In this document: positions 33,622 to 41,791 of the stretch, in pieces
How the letters are laid out: every line of letters starts with the position of its first letter
Position numbering within the stretch: position 1 is the first letter of the stretch
DNA from: Microbacterium sufflavum
Lineage (GTDB): Bacteria > Actinomycetota > Actinomycetes > Actinomycetales > Microbacteriaceae
Direction of reading: 5' to 3'
Length of the DNA stretch: 64,000 bases
NCBI RefSeq assembly: GCF_023101165.1
Contig: NZ_CP078076.1
Span: 1,674,001 to 1,738,000 of the forward strand
Program-made: the position numbers and the translations under genes
Notes under the pieces: model-generated
Told to the model about the DNA's origin: nothing
Seen by the model: only the letters and a program-made list of their open reading frames with translations
The model's database searches: none

Positions 33622-34350
33622 ATGACCGAATTCCAGGGCCGCACCATCCTCGTCACCGGCGCCGGCGGCGGCATCGGCGGCGCGACCGTCCGCCACCTCG
33701 TCGCGGCCGGCGCCGACGTGCTCGCCGCGGGCCGCACCGCGGAGAGCGTCGCCGACATCGCACGCGAGACCGGCGCCACGCCGCTCGCCTTCGACCTCGA
33801 GGACGAGGGCGAGATCCGCGCGGCGATCGAGGGCCGCGACCTCTACGGCGTCGTCAACTGCGGCGGCTGGGGCGGCGAGATCGCCACCCCCATGGACACC
33901 GACATCTCGGTGTTCGACCGGGTCATGAGCATCAACGCGCGCGGGGCCCTGCTGGTGACCAAGTACGCCTCGCGCGAGATGATCCGCGTGGGCAAGGGCG
34001 GCGCGATCGTGAACGTGTCGAGCCAGGCGAGCCTCGTCGCCCTCGCCGGGCACATCTCCTACGGCTCGTCCAAGGCGGCGCTCGACAACATCACGCGCGT
34101 CTCGGCGCTCGAGCTGGGCGGCCACGGCATCCGGGTCAACAGCGTCAACCCGACCGTGGTGATGACGCCGATGTCGGCCTGGTACTGGGGACGCCCCGAG
34201 ATCGAGGGTCCCTTCCTCGACGCGATGCCTCTGCACCGGTGGGCCACCGAAGACGACATCGCCGCCCCCATCGTCTTCCTGCTGGGCGACGGCGCCGCGA
34301 TGATCTCGGGGGTCTCGCTCCCCATCGACGGCGGCTACACCAGCCGCTGA
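33622..34350 (+). CDS. SDR similar to L-xylulose reductase (DCXR-like)
   Basis: 242 residues from the ATG at 33622, with GGAGAGAG 8 nt upstream. The motifs are ILVTGAGGGIGGATV (cofactor loop), AAGRTAESV with a basic residue after beta-2 (NADPH-type), VNCGGWGG in place of NNAG, VNVSSQASLVAL, ISYGSSKAALDN (Tyr/Lys) and the telling VNSVNPTVVMTPM, which closely matches the dicarbonyl/L-xylulose reductase family. These enzymes interconvert L-xylulose and xylitol and act on related ketoses and diketones. It shares a controlled intergenic region with the kinase-dehydrogenase fusion, so the two probably act on one polyol/ketose pair. Confidence 0.83.
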   Translation: MTEFQGRTILVTGAGGGIGGATVRHLVAAGADVLAAGRTAESVADIARETGATPLAFDLEDEGEIRAAIEGRDLYGVVNCGGWGGEIATPMDTDISVFDRVMSINARGALLVTKYASREMIRVGKGGAIVNVSSQASLVALAGHISYGSSKAALDNITRVSALELGGHGIRVNSVNPTVVMTPMSAWYWGRPEIEGPFLDAMPLHRWATEDDIAAPIVFLLGDGAAMISGVSLPIDGGYTSR

Positions 34351-34372
34351 GGCGGCCACGGCGCCCGGCACC

Positions 34373-35224
34373 TCAGGGAAGCTGTCGCAGGCGCTCGGCG
34401 AAGCGCTCGACGGTGGCCGCGAACGCGGGGGCGTCCGGGCGGTTGAGGTGCCCGTGGGTGGTGCCCGGCTCGGTCGACACGTCGACGTCGACGCCGGCGG
34501 CCGAGAGGGCGCGCGCGAAGGCCTCTCCCGACATGCGCAGCTCGTCCGTCTCGTCGTTGACCATGATCGTCGGGGGGAAGGCCGCGAGCTGCGCGGGCGC
34601 GGCTGTCCCCGGGATCGCGTAGACGTCGGCGCCGTCCAGCGGTCCGCCCAGATAGTTCTCGTACATGCCGCGCACGAACGCGGGGGTGAAGACGTCGGCG
34701 TCTGGCTGCGCGTCCAGCAGGGCGCGCAGCTCGCGGGTGGGGGCGTCCTGAACGGCCTGGAGCGTCGGATAGGCCAGGACCGCGAGGCCCGGGACCGGTC
34801 CGCCGTCGTGGGTCAGTCGCAGGGCGGCGCCGGCGGCGAGGTTGCCGCCCGCACTCGCGCCGCCGATCGCCCATCCCCGCGCGGCGATCGGGGAGGACAC
34901 GGCCCAGCGGAACGCGGCGACCATCTCGTCGTGCGGCACCGGGTAGTGGATGCCGCCGCGCTCCGGCGAGCCCAGGCGGCTCGTCCAGTCCGGGGTCATC
35001 GGCGCCAGGCGGTAGTCCACGCTCACGACGACGATGCCGTGCGCCGCGAAGGCCCGCGCCACCGCATCCGCCTCCGGCATGTCGAGGTCGCCGCCCGCGA
35101 AGCCTCCGCCGTGCGCCCAGACGAGACCCGCGCCGGTCGGCGACGCCGGGGTGTAGAGGCGCACGCGCAGCGCGCCGTGCGGTCCGTCCAGCACCCGGTC
35201 GGCGATGTGGAGGTCCGCGCTCAC
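34373..35224 (-). CDS. Alpha/beta hydrolase, hormone-sensitive-lipase (family IV) type
   Basis: 283 residues. LVWAHGGGFAGGDLD near residue 38 is the HGGG oxyanion-hole motif. WAIGGASAGGNLAAG near residue 120 is GxSAGG with the nucleophilic serine; the aspartate (MVNDETDEL) and histidine (THGHLNRPD) complete the triad. Such esterases hydrolyse short acyl esters. Its ATG overlaps the stop of a 36-residue membrane peptide by 4 nt. It lies between the polyol module and the rhamnose operon. A role in deacetylating a plant-derived sugar is possible but unsupported. Confidence 0.87.
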   Translation of the reverse strand: MSADLHIADRVLDGPHGALRVRLYTPASPTGAGLVWAHGGGFAGGDLDMPEADAVARAFAAHGIVVVSVDYRLAPMTPDWTSRLGSPERGGIHYPVPHDEMVAAFRWAVSSPIAARGWAIGGASAGGNLAAGAALRLTHDGGPVPGLAVLAYPTLQAVQDAPTRELRALLDAQPDADVFTPAFVRGMYENYLGGPLDGADVYAIPGTAAPAQLAAFPPTIMVNDETDELRMSGEAFARALSAAGVDVDVSTEPGTTHGHLNRPDAPAFAATVERFAERLRQLP

Positions 35225-35331
35225 GGCAGCACCGTGTACAGCAGCCAGACCGCGAGCGGGGTGCCGATCACGAAGAACAGCAGACCGATGATCGCGCCGC
35301 GGCGGGAGGGCTTCTCGTCGGGGGAGGACAT
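35221..35331 (-). CDS. Small single-pass membrane protein (36 aa)
   Basis: The 36 residues begin MSSPDEKPSRRGAIIGL: a charged N-terminus, basic RR before the membrane, and one hydrophobic helix (about residues 13-34, IIGLLFFVIGTPLAVWLLYTV). The stop overlaps the ATG of the downstream esterase (ATGA), which argues that it is translated. No family is recognised. Small proteins of this form often act as membrane-bound modulators of a neighbour. The same frame is open upstream but without a plausible start. Confidence 0.6.
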   Translation of the reverse strand: MSSPDEKPSRRGAIIGLLFFVIGTPLAVWLLYTVLP

Positions 35332-35372
35332 GCGTCGAGCATGGCAGACGAGCGACGGTTCGCGCCGGTGGG

Positions 35373-36539
35373 TCAGGCTCCCCAGCCGGCCTGCACGCCG
35401 CCCACGCGCTCCTCCGCGATGCGCTGCTGGTACCCGGACGCCGCGTAGGCGGCCATCGGGTCGGCCGGCAGGCCGCGCGACTCGCGCCACTCCGCGAGCG
35501 CCGGGCGCACGTCGGTCGAGAACGCGTCCATGAACACGGCGTTCGCCGTCAGCACGTCGCCCGAGCGCTGCGCGGCAGACAGCGCCTCGCGGTCCACCAG
35601 CAGGGCACGCGCGGTCATCTCCTGCACGTTCAGCACGGAACGGATCTGCCCGGGGATCTTGTCCTCGACGTTGTGACACTGGTCCAGCATGAAGGCGACG
35701 TCGGGATTGTTCAGGCCGCCACCGCGGATCACCTCGAACAGGATGCGGAACAGCTGGAACGGGTCGGCCGCGCCGACGATGAGGTCGTCGTCGGCGTAGA
35801 AGCGGGAGTTGAAGTCGAACGAGCCGAGCTTGCCGAGCCGCAGCAGCTGCATCACGATGAACTCGATGTTCGTGCCCGGCGCGTGGTGACCGGTGTCGAG
35901 GCACACGAGGGCCTTGTCACCGAGCGCGCTCACCTGGGCGTACGACGTTCCCCAGTCCGGCACATCGGTGTGGTAGAACGCGGGCTCGAAGAACTTGTAC
36001 TCGAGCACGAGCCGCTGGTCGTCGCCGAGGCGCGCGTAGATCTGCTGCAGCGAGTCGTGCAGGCGGTCCTGACGACCGCGCAGATCGGCCTGCCCGGGGT
36101 AGTTGGAACCCTCGGCGAGCCAGATCTTCAGGTCGCGGCTGCCCGTGGCGTCCATGACGTCGATGCACGCGAGGTGGTGGTCGATGGCCTTGCGGCGGAT
36201 CGCGGCGTCCTCGTGCGTGAGCGCGCCGAACTTGTAGTCGTCGTCCTGGAAGGTGTTGGAGTTGACGGTGCCGAGCGTCACGCCGTGGTCTTCGGCGTGA
36301 CGGCGCAGGTCGTCGAAGGAGTCGACCAGGTCCCACGGGATGTGCAGCGCCACGGTCGGCGCGAGGGCGGTGTGCGCGTGCACCTGGGCGGCGTCGGCGA
36401 TCTTCTCGTAGGGGTCGCGCGGGGTGCCCGGCGTGCCGAACACCTTGAACCGGGTGCCGGAGTTGCCGAAGGCCCAGCTGGGCAGCTCGATGCTCTGCTT
36501 CTCGAGCGCGGCGAGGATGTCGAGGGTGAGGATGCTCAC
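35373..36539 (-). CDS. rhaI: L-rhamnose isomerase
   Basis: 388 residues from a GTG that overlaps the rhaM stop (GTGA). It is a TIM-barrel isomerase of the RhaI (Pseudomonas stutzeri/Rhizobium) type rather than E. coli RhaA: FGNSGTRFKVFGTPGTPRD near residue 24, VALHIPWD, LKIWLAEGSNYPGQ, LEYKFFEPAFYHTDVPDWG (metal-binding Glu and Asp), CLDTGHHAPGTNIE and DFNSRFYADDDL. It converts L-rhamnose to L-rhamnulose. As the last gene of the rhaTPQS-rhaM-rhaI operon, its product feeds RhaB encoded at 8061-9470. The frame is open across the upstream genes, but only this start gives the conserved N-terminus. Confidence 0.93.
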   Translation of the reverse strand: MSILTLDILAALEKQSIELPSWAFGNSGTRFKVFGTPGTPRDPYEKIADAAQVHAHTALAPTVALHIPWDLVDSFDDLRRHAEDHGVTLGTVNSNTFQDDDYKFGALTHEDAAIRRKAIDHHLACIDVMDATGSRDLKIWLAEGSNYPGQADLRGRQDRLHDSLQQIYARLGDDQRLVLEYKFFEPAFYHTDVPDWGTSYAQVSALGDKALVCLDTGHHAPGTNIEFIVMQLLRLGKLGSFDFNSRFYADDDLIVGAADPFQLFRILFEVIRGGGLNNPDVAFMLDQCHNVEDKIPGQIRSVLNVQEMTARALLVDREALSAAQRSGDVLTANAVFMDAFSTDVRPALAEWRESRGLPADPMAAYAASGYQQRIAEERVGGVQAGWGA

Positions 36540-36919
36540 GATGCACGGCCTTCGGTGTCGGTGGTGGCGGAGGAGTCGGTGGCGCTCGCCGCGGCGAGCT
36601 GGTCTTCGAGGTGGAATACCTCGGTGAGGGAGGTGGCGGCCTGATCGGGGCGGCCGTCGAGGCCCACGAAGAAGCGGCTCATCTCGGCCTCCCACCGCGC
36701 GGCGACGGGCGACGCGGCGAGGTACGCCTGGGCCGCCCGGTCGTCGTCGGTCGCGTAGTAGCCGAAGAGCGTGCCGCCGGCGCCGAGGAAGAGGCTGTAG
36801 TCGCGTCGTCCGGCGGCGGCGATCTCCGCCAGCATCTCCGGCCGCACGGGGGAGTGCCTGGCCACGTACTCGTCGAGCAGCTCGGGGCGCACCTGGAGCT
36901 GGAAGGCCACGCGGGTCAT
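36536..36919 (-). CDS. rhaM: L-rhamnose mutarotase
   Basis: 127 residues, a small ferredoxin-like alpha/beta protein of the RhaM/RhaU (YiiL) family. RVAFQLQVRPELLDEYVARHSPV near the N-terminus has the active-site histidine and tyrosine. RDYSLFLGAGGTLFGYYATDD follows, and SRFFVGLDGRPDQ is followed by LTEVFHLE. It interconverts the alpha and beta anomers of L-rhamnopyranose for the isomerase. The last about 20 residues (Ala/Ser/Thr/Asp-rich) look like an added tail. It is coupled to rhaI by GTGA and lies behind a hairpin that separates it from rhaS. Confidence 0.93.
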   Translation of the reverse strand: MTRVAFQLQVRPELLDEYVARHSPVRPEMLAEIAAAGRRDYSLFLGAGGTLFGYYATDDDRAAQAYLAASPVAARWEAEMSRFFVGLDGRPDQAATSLTEVFHLEDQLAAASATDSSATTDTEGRAS

Positions 36920-36934
36920 GAGGGTCCTTTCGGT

Positions 36935-36966
36935 GTCCGGCCGGTGCCACGCGGCACCGGCCGGAC
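36935..36966 (-). terminator. Intercistronic hairpin between rhaS and rhaM
   Basis: GTCCGGCCGGTGCC (36935-36948) pairs perfectly with GGCACCGGCCGGAC (36953-36966) around the 4-nt loop ACGC. It lies 7 nt past the rhaS stop on the minus strand and before rhaM. Because rhaM and rhaI are needed for the same pathway, I read it as an attenuator or 3'-stabilising element that favours the binding protein, not as the operon's end. Confidence 0.7.
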
Positions 36967-36973
36967 GGGCGAC

Positions 36974-38008
36974 TCAGAAGTCGAAGTCGCCGATGTTGTC
37001 GGCGTCGAACACGAACGGGTCGCCCAGCAGCACGACGCCGTCGGCGCCGACCGTGTACTCGCCGAGGTCGCCCGCGTCGAACGTGTCGCCTTCCTTGCCG
37101 GTGATGTCTCCGGCGATGAGGGCGTGGGCGGCGAACGCGGCGAGGTAGCCGAGGTCTTCCGGGTTCCACAGCGCGAACGACGTGACGGTGCCGTCCTCCA
37201 CGTACTCGCGCATCTGGTTCGGGGTGCCGAGCCCGGTGAGGGCCACGGTGCCCTTGTAGTCGGACGTGGAGAGGTAGCGCGCGGCGGCCGCGATGCCGAC
37301 CGTGGTGGGCGACACGATGCCCTTCAGGTCGGGGTGGCTCTGCAGCAGTGCCGCGGTCTTGTCGAAGGACGTCTGGTCGTCGTCGTCGCCGTACACGGTC
37401 TCGACGATCGTGATGTCGGGGTAGTCGCTCGCGACGTACTCCTTCATCAGGTCGATCCACGCGTTCTGGTTGGTCGCGTTGGCCGAGGCGGAGAGGATCG
37501 CGATCTCGCCCGCGCCGCCGATCTGCTCGGCGATCTGGTCGATCTGCACCTTCGCGATGCCCTCGGAGTCGGCCTGGTTGATGAACAGGTCGCGGCACTC
37601 GGTGTTGGTGTCGGAGTCGAACGTGACGACCTTGACACCCGCGTCGCGGGCCTCGTTCAGGGCGTCGCAGATGGCCTTGGGGTCGTTCGCCGAGACGACG
37701 AGCGCGCCGACGCCCTGCTGCGTGGCGGTGTTGATGTAGCTGACCTGGGCGTCGGGCGTGGCCTCGGCCGGTCCCACCTCGGAGAACGTGCCGCCGAACT
37801 CCTCGACGGCCTTCTTGCCGCCCTCGCTGGACGTGTCGAAGTACGGGTTGCCGAGGTTCTTGGGCAGGAAGGTGATCGAGGCGTCGCCGCCGCCTTCTCC
37901 GCCGCTGCCGCTGCCGCCGTCGCCGGATCCGGCGCAGCCGGTGAGGGCGACCGCCGCGGCCACCGCGAGGGCGGCGAAGGCGGTCACGCGCTTGCGTGCA
38001 AACGTCAT
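36974..38008 (-). CDS. rhaS: Rhamnose ABC transporter substrate-binding lipoprotein
   Basis: 344 residues from the ATG at 38008 (AAGGAA upstream; ATGA overlap with rhaQ). The lipobox ALTGC puts the lipidated cysteine at residue 25, followed by a Gly/Ser linker. The mature protein is a type I binding protein of the RhaS/LsrB group: ITFLPKNLGNPYFDTSSEGG, VGALVVSANDPKAIC, VVTFDSDTNTECRDLF and GIVSPTTVGIAAAARYLS. LsrB/RhaS proteins bind rhamnose, AI-2 or related sugars; rhaM and rhaI in the same operon fix the substrate as L-rhamnose. Confidence 0.92.
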   Translation of the reverse strand: MTFARKRVTAFAALAVAAAVALTGCAGSGDGGSGSGGEGGGDASITFLPKNLGNPYFDTSSEGGKKAVEEFGGTFSEVGPAEATPDAQVSYINTATQQGVGALVVSANDPKAICDALNEARDAGVKVVTFDSDTNTECRDLFINQADSEGIAKVQIDQIAEQIGGAGEIAILSASANATNQNAWIDLMKEYVASDYPDITIVETVYGDDDDQTSFDKTAALLQSHPDLKGIVSPTTVGIAAAARYLSTSDYKGTVALTGLGTPNQMREYVEDGTVTSFALWNPEDLGYLAAFAAHALIAGDITGKEGDTFDAGDLGEYTVGADGVVLLGDPFVFDADNIGDFDF

Positions 38009-39114
38009 TGTTCGTTCCTTTCGTCGGGGGATGCCGCGGTCGCGGCGTCCATCGGTGCCCCTGGCGCTGTGGTGCCGGCACCGGCGGGGGTTCTGCCCGG
38101 TCGGCGGCGTGCTTTCTGCAGCCAGGCCAGGACGCTTGCGGCCACCACCGAGATCACGAGGAGCGTGCCGGTGATGATGTTGATGACGTCGGAGGTGACG
38201 TTCACCAGGCGGAGCGCGCTCGCGAGCGCCCCGATGAGGAAGGCGGCGGCGATGACGCCGTAGATCTTGCCGCGACCGCCGAAGACGGACACCCCGCCGA
38301 GGACGACGGCGGCGATCACCTGGAGCTCGAGGCCCGTGGCGTTGTCGCCGCGGGCGCTGCCGTAGCGGAGCGTGTAGAAGATGCCGGCGAAGGCGGCGAC
38401 CGCGCCGGAGAGCACGAAGAGCACGAGCTTGGTGCGCTCGACGTGCACGCCGGAGAAGTGCGCGGCGTCCTTCGACAGTCCCACCGCGTACACGCCGCGA
38501 CCGAACGGGGTGAAGTGCAGCAGGACCGCGAACACGGCCACCAGCACCAGGAACGGGATGGTGATGACGGGGATGGGCGTGCCGGCGATCTTGGCCTTCG
38601 CGAGGTCGCTCCAGAACTCCGGGAAGTCGGTGACGGCGGCCGTGCCGAGCAGGCCCACCGCGAGGCCGCGGTAGAGCGCGAGCGTGCCGATCGTGACCGC
38701 GAGCGAGGGGAGCCCGACGACGGTCACCAGGAAGCCGTTGAACGCGCCGCCGACGATGCCGACCGCGAGCGCGGCGAGCGCGGCGATCTCGAACGGGAGG
38801 CCGCCCTGCACGAGCGCTCCGGTGACCACGCTGGACAGTCCGACCATGCTGCCGACCGAGAGGTCGATCTCGCCCGTGATCATGATCAGCGTCATCGGCA
38901 GCGCGATCAGCAGGATCGGGGCGATGTCGAGCAGCAGGTAGGTGAGGGTGATCGGCTGACCGAAGCCGCGGATGCTCGTGGCGGCCACGACGGCCACGAC
39001 GATCAGCAGCCCGACGATCGCGGCCTCGCGCGTGAGGAGCAGCCGGCGCCACAGCGGCTTGTCGTAGTCGCGGATGACGCGGGCGCTCGCGGTGGTGGTG
39101 GTCGCGGTGGTCAT
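38005..39114 (-). CDS. rhaQ: Rhamnose ABC transporter permease
   Basis: 369 residues from the ATG at 39114, overlapping the previous permease and the next gene by 4 nt each. It has about ten hydrophobic helices. GEIDLSVGSMVGLSSVV near residue 80 is the CUT2 permease signature (here GEIDLS rather than GIDLS), and AAVVLGGVSVFGGRGKIYGV near residue 275 is the conserved C-terminal loop. It pairs with the other permease as a heterodimer, as in Rhizobium RhaPQ. The C-terminus has a disordered, Ala/Gly/Pro-rich tail of about 35 residues. Confidence 0.9.
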   Translation of the reverse strand: MTTATTTTASARVIRDYDKPLWRRLLLTREAAIVGLLIVVAVVAATSIRGFGQPITLTYLLLDIAPILLIALPMTLIMITGEIDLSVGSMVGLSSVVTGALVQGGLPFEIAALAALAVGIVGGAFNGFLVTVVGLPSLAVTIGTLALYRGLAVGLLGTAAVTDFPEFWSDLAKAKIAGTPIPVITIPFLVLVAVFAVLLHFTPFGRGVYAVGLSKDAAHFSGVHVERTKLVLFVLSGAVAAFAGIFYTLRYGSARGDNATGLELQVIAAVVLGGVSVFGGRGKIYGVIAAAFLIGALASALRLVNVTSDVINIITGTLLVISVVAASVLAWLQKARRRPGRTPAGAGTTAPGAPMDAATAASPDERNEQ

Positions 39115-40130
39115 GACTGGTCCCTCGCCTCGATGAGCCGCCGTCTCTGCCGGACCGCGAGCACGCGGTCGAGCACGATGGCGCCGATGATGAGCAGGCC
39201 GACGACGGCGCGCTGCCAGAAGTCGGGGATGCCGAGGATCGGCAGGGCACGGTTGATGGTGAGCAGCAGCACGGCTCCGATCGCCGCACCCCAGACCGAG
39301 CCGATGCCGCCCGTGATGGCGACGCCGCCGATCACCGCGGCGCCGACCGCGTCGAGCTCCCATCCGGCTCCGGCCTGGGAGTTGATGGTGCCGTAGCGTG
39401 CCGCGTAGAACACCCCGGCGAGCCCGGCGAGCGCACCCGACAGGACGAACGCGGTCAGCACGCGGCGCGTGACGCGCAGGCCGTACAGCTCGGCGGCTGC
39501 GGGGTCGGAGCCGATCGCGTAGAACTCCCGCCCGCCGCGCGTGTTCTTCAGGTACCAGGCGGCCGCGGCGAGCACGATCACCGCGACGACCGCGAGGATC
39601 GGGATGCCCAGGAGCTGTCCGGTGCCCAGCGCCAGGAAGTCGCGGGGGAGGTCGGAGGCGTTGACGCGGTCGCTGCCGGTCCACAGCACGTTGATGCCCC
39701 GGTAGGCGTAGAGCGTGCCGAGCGTGATGACCATGGCGGGCACCTTCGCGTAGGCGACGAGGGCGCCGTTGACGAGTCCGAGGAGGGCGCCGAGCACGAC
39801 GGCGGCGATCACGACGAGCACGATGGGGATGCCGGGCACGTCGATGAAGAGCCGTCCGGTGAGGTAGGCCGTGAGTCCCATGACCGAGCCGACGGAGAGG
39901 TCGACGTTGCGGGTGATGAGCACGATGGCCTGACCGACCGCGACGAGCACGAGGATCGAGGGCGTGAGCAGCAGGTCGCGCCAGCCGTCGGCGCTGAACA
40001 GGAACTTCGGGTTGTTGAGGGTCGCGGCGGTGATCACGAGCACCAGGGCGAGCAGGATGCCGAACTCGCGCGCCCTGCCGATGCCGGAGATGCGCGTGGT
40101 GAGCGCGGAGACGGGGATGGCGGTGGTCAC
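39111..40130 (-). CDS. rhaP: Rhamnose ABC transporter permease
   Basis: 339 residues from a GTG overlapping the ATPase stop (GTGA). It is a CUT2 permease with TRNVDLSVGSVMGLTAYL near residue 73, AMVITLGTLYAYRGINVLW near residue 130, and AAVIGGVAITGGIGSVWGA near residue 255. The second permease begins at its stop (overlap of 4 nt). Assigning P versus Q follows gene order and is arbitrary. Confidence 0.9.
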   Translation of the reverse strand: MTTAIPVSALTTRISGIGRAREFGILLALVLVITAATLNNPKFLFSADGWRDLLLTPSILVLVAVGQAIVLITRNVDLSVGSVMGLTAYLTGRLFIDVPGIPIVLVVIAAVVLGALLGLVNGALVAYAKVPAMVITLGTLYAYRGINVLWTGSDRVNASDLPRDFLALGTGQLLGIPILAVVAVIVLAAAAWYLKNTRGGREFYAIGSDPAAAELYGLRVTRRVLTAFVLSGALAGLAGVFYAARYGTINSQAGAGWELDAVGAAVIGGVAITGGIGSVWGAAIGAVLLLTINRALPILGIPDFWQRAVVGLLIIGAIVLDRVLAVRQRRRLIEARDQS

Positions 40131-41644
40131 GAGGAGAGCTCCGATGCGTGCGTCGCGGCGAACATGACGTTCTCGGAGGTGGCCTCCGAGCGGGGGATCT
40201 CGGCGGTGATGCGGCCCTCGCGCATCACCAGCACCCGGTCGGCCATGCCGAGCACTTCTGGTAGCTCCGACGAGATCATGAGGATGCCCATGCCCTGGCC
40301 GGCGAGCTGGGAGAGCAGCCGGTGCACCTCGGATTTGGTGCCGACGTCGATGCCGCGGGTGGGCTCGTCGATCAGCAGCACCCGGGGCTGCGTCGCGAGC
40401 CACTTCGCCAGGACGACCTTCTGCTGGTTGCCGCCGGAGAGCGTGGCGGCGACCGTGTCGAGCGCGTGCGTCTTCACCTCGAGGCGCGAGGCCCACTCAC
40501 GGGCGGCCCGGTTCTCCATCGCGGTCGTCAGCAGGCCGAGCCGGGCCAGACGCCGGCGGATCGCGAGGGTGATGTTGCCGCCCACGCCGGACTCGATCAC
40601 GAGGCCCTGCTTGCGACGGTCCTCGGGGACGAGCGCGAGTCCCGCCCGCATGGCGTCGACGGGGCGCCGCGGGGGGATGCGCCGGCCGGTCATGCGGACC
40701 GTGCCCTCGCGGTAGCCGTCCACGCCGAACACGGCCCGGGCGACCTCGCTGCGTCCCGCGCCGACGAGCCCGGCGAGTCCGACGATCTCGCCCGCGCGCA
40801 CGGTGAACGAGATGTCGTGGAAGAGCCCGGGGCTGGTGAGGCCCTCCACCTCGAGCAGCGGTTCGCCGATCGCGGCCTCCTGCTTGGGGAACAGCTCGGC
40901 GACCTCGCGGCCCACCATCTGGCGCACGAGCTTGTCGACCGTGGTGTCGGCCACGGCGGAGGTGGCGATGTACGCGCCGTCACGCATCACGGTGACGGTG
41001 TCGCAGAGGGCGAACACCTCGTCGAAGCGGTGCGAGATGAAGATGAGGCCGCGCCCCTCGTCGCGCAGGCTGCGCGCGATCGCGAACAGGCGCTCGACCT
41101 CCACGCCGGACAGGGCGGCGGTGGGCTCGTCCATGATGAGCAGTGCCGCGTCGAGGGAGACGGCCTTGGCGATCTCGATCACCTGCTGGTCGGCGATCGA
41201 GAGCCCCTCCGCGGGGCGGTCGGGGTCGATGGTGACGCCGAGGCGGGTGAAGAGCCGCTCGACCTCGTGCCGCATGGCCTTCCGGTCGATGCGGCCGAAG
41301 CGTCCGAGGGGCTGGCGGCCCATGAAGATGTTCTCGGTCACCGACAGGTCGGGGAAGAGCGTCGGCTCCTGGTAGATGACGGCGACACCGGCTGCCTTGG
41401 ACTGGGCGGTGGAGGTGAAGTCCACGCCGGCCCCGTTCAGGCGGAACGTTCCGGCGTCGCGCTGGTAGAGGCCGGCGACGATCTTCACGAGCGTGGACTT
41501 CCCGGCACCGTTCTCGCCGACGAGCGCGTGGATGGAGCCGGGGTCGACCGTGATCGTGCCGGAGCGCAGGGCGATCACCGAGCCGAAGGCCTTCTGGACG
41601 CCGGCGAGCTCGAGCACGGGCGCCGTCGCGGGTGAGGACATCAT
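40127..41644 (-). CDS. rhaT: Rhamnose ABC transporter ATP-binding protein (double ABC domain)
   Basis: 505 residues from the ATG at 41644, with GGAG 6 nt upstream; an upstream in-frame ATG at 41677 lies across the operator. Two ABC domains in tandem are typical of RbsA/RhaT. Domain 1: GENGAGKSTLVKIVAGLY, then LSIADQQVIEIAKA as the signature and LLIMDEPTAAL as Walker B. Domain 2: a degenerate Walker A (GLVGAGRSEVARAVFG), signature LSGGNQQKVVLAKWL and VLLIDEPTRGIDVGTK. It powers rhamnose import with rhaP, rhaQ and rhaS. It is first in the operon, behind a TTGACA/TAATCT promoter and a LacI operator. Confidence 0.93.
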   Translation of the reverse strand: MMSSPATAPVLELAGVQKAFGSVIALRSGTITVDPGSIHALVGENGAGKSTLVKIVAGLYQRDAGTFRLNGAGVDFTSTAQSKAAGVAVIYQEPTLFPDLSVTENIFMGRQPLGRFGRIDRKAMRHEVERLFTRLGVTIDPDRPAEGLSIADQQVIEIAKAVSLDAALLIMDEPTAALSGVEVERLFAIARSLRDEGRGLIFISHRFDEVFALCDTVTVMRDGAYIATSAVADTTVDKLVRQMVGREVAELFPKQEAAIGEPLLEVEGLTSPGLFHDISFTVRAGEIVGLAGLVGAGRSEVARAVFGVDGYREGTVRMTGRRIPPRRPVDAMRAGLALVPEDRRKQGLVIESGVGGNITLAIRRRLARLGLLTTAMENRAAREWASRLEVKTHALDTVAATLSGGNQQKVVLAKWLATQPRVLLIDEPTRGIDVGTKSEVHRLLSQLAGQGMGILMISSELPEVLGMADRVLVMREGRITAEIPRSEATSENVMFAATHASELSS

Positions 41645-41664
41645 TTCTCTCTCCATTGAGGGAA

Positions 41665-41721
41665 TGAATCGTTTCAAACCCTGTCGGAGATGAGATTAGG
41701 CGATGTGTTGACTGCTGTCAA
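41665..41721 (-). promoter_or_regulatory. Rhamnose transport operon promoter and operator
   Basis: Minus strand: TTGACA (41721-41716), 17-nt spacer, TAATCT (41698-41693), the best consensus promoter in the window. The imperfect palindrome TGAATCGTTTCA (41665-41676) lies just downstream of the expected start point, a position for repression. The -35 is part of the inverted repeat TTGAC-TGCT-GTCAA (41708-41721), so a plus-strand TTGACT lies face to face with it. Confidence 0.75.
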
Positions 41722-41754
41722 GACGGCATGAGAGTGTGAGTCCCGAGCGGAATG

Positions 41755-41766
41755 TGAGTCGTTTCA
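41755..41766 (+). promoter_or_regulatory. Second operator of the rhamnose LacI regulator
   Basis: TGAGTCGTTTCA shares 11 of 12 bases with the site at 41665 (TGAATCGTTTCA) and has the central CG usual for LacI operators. It lies 25 nt before the regulator's own start codon, pointing to autorepression. Confidence 0.62.
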
Positions 41767-41791
41767 CACGCCGGAGGACGGGAGGTCGCGG

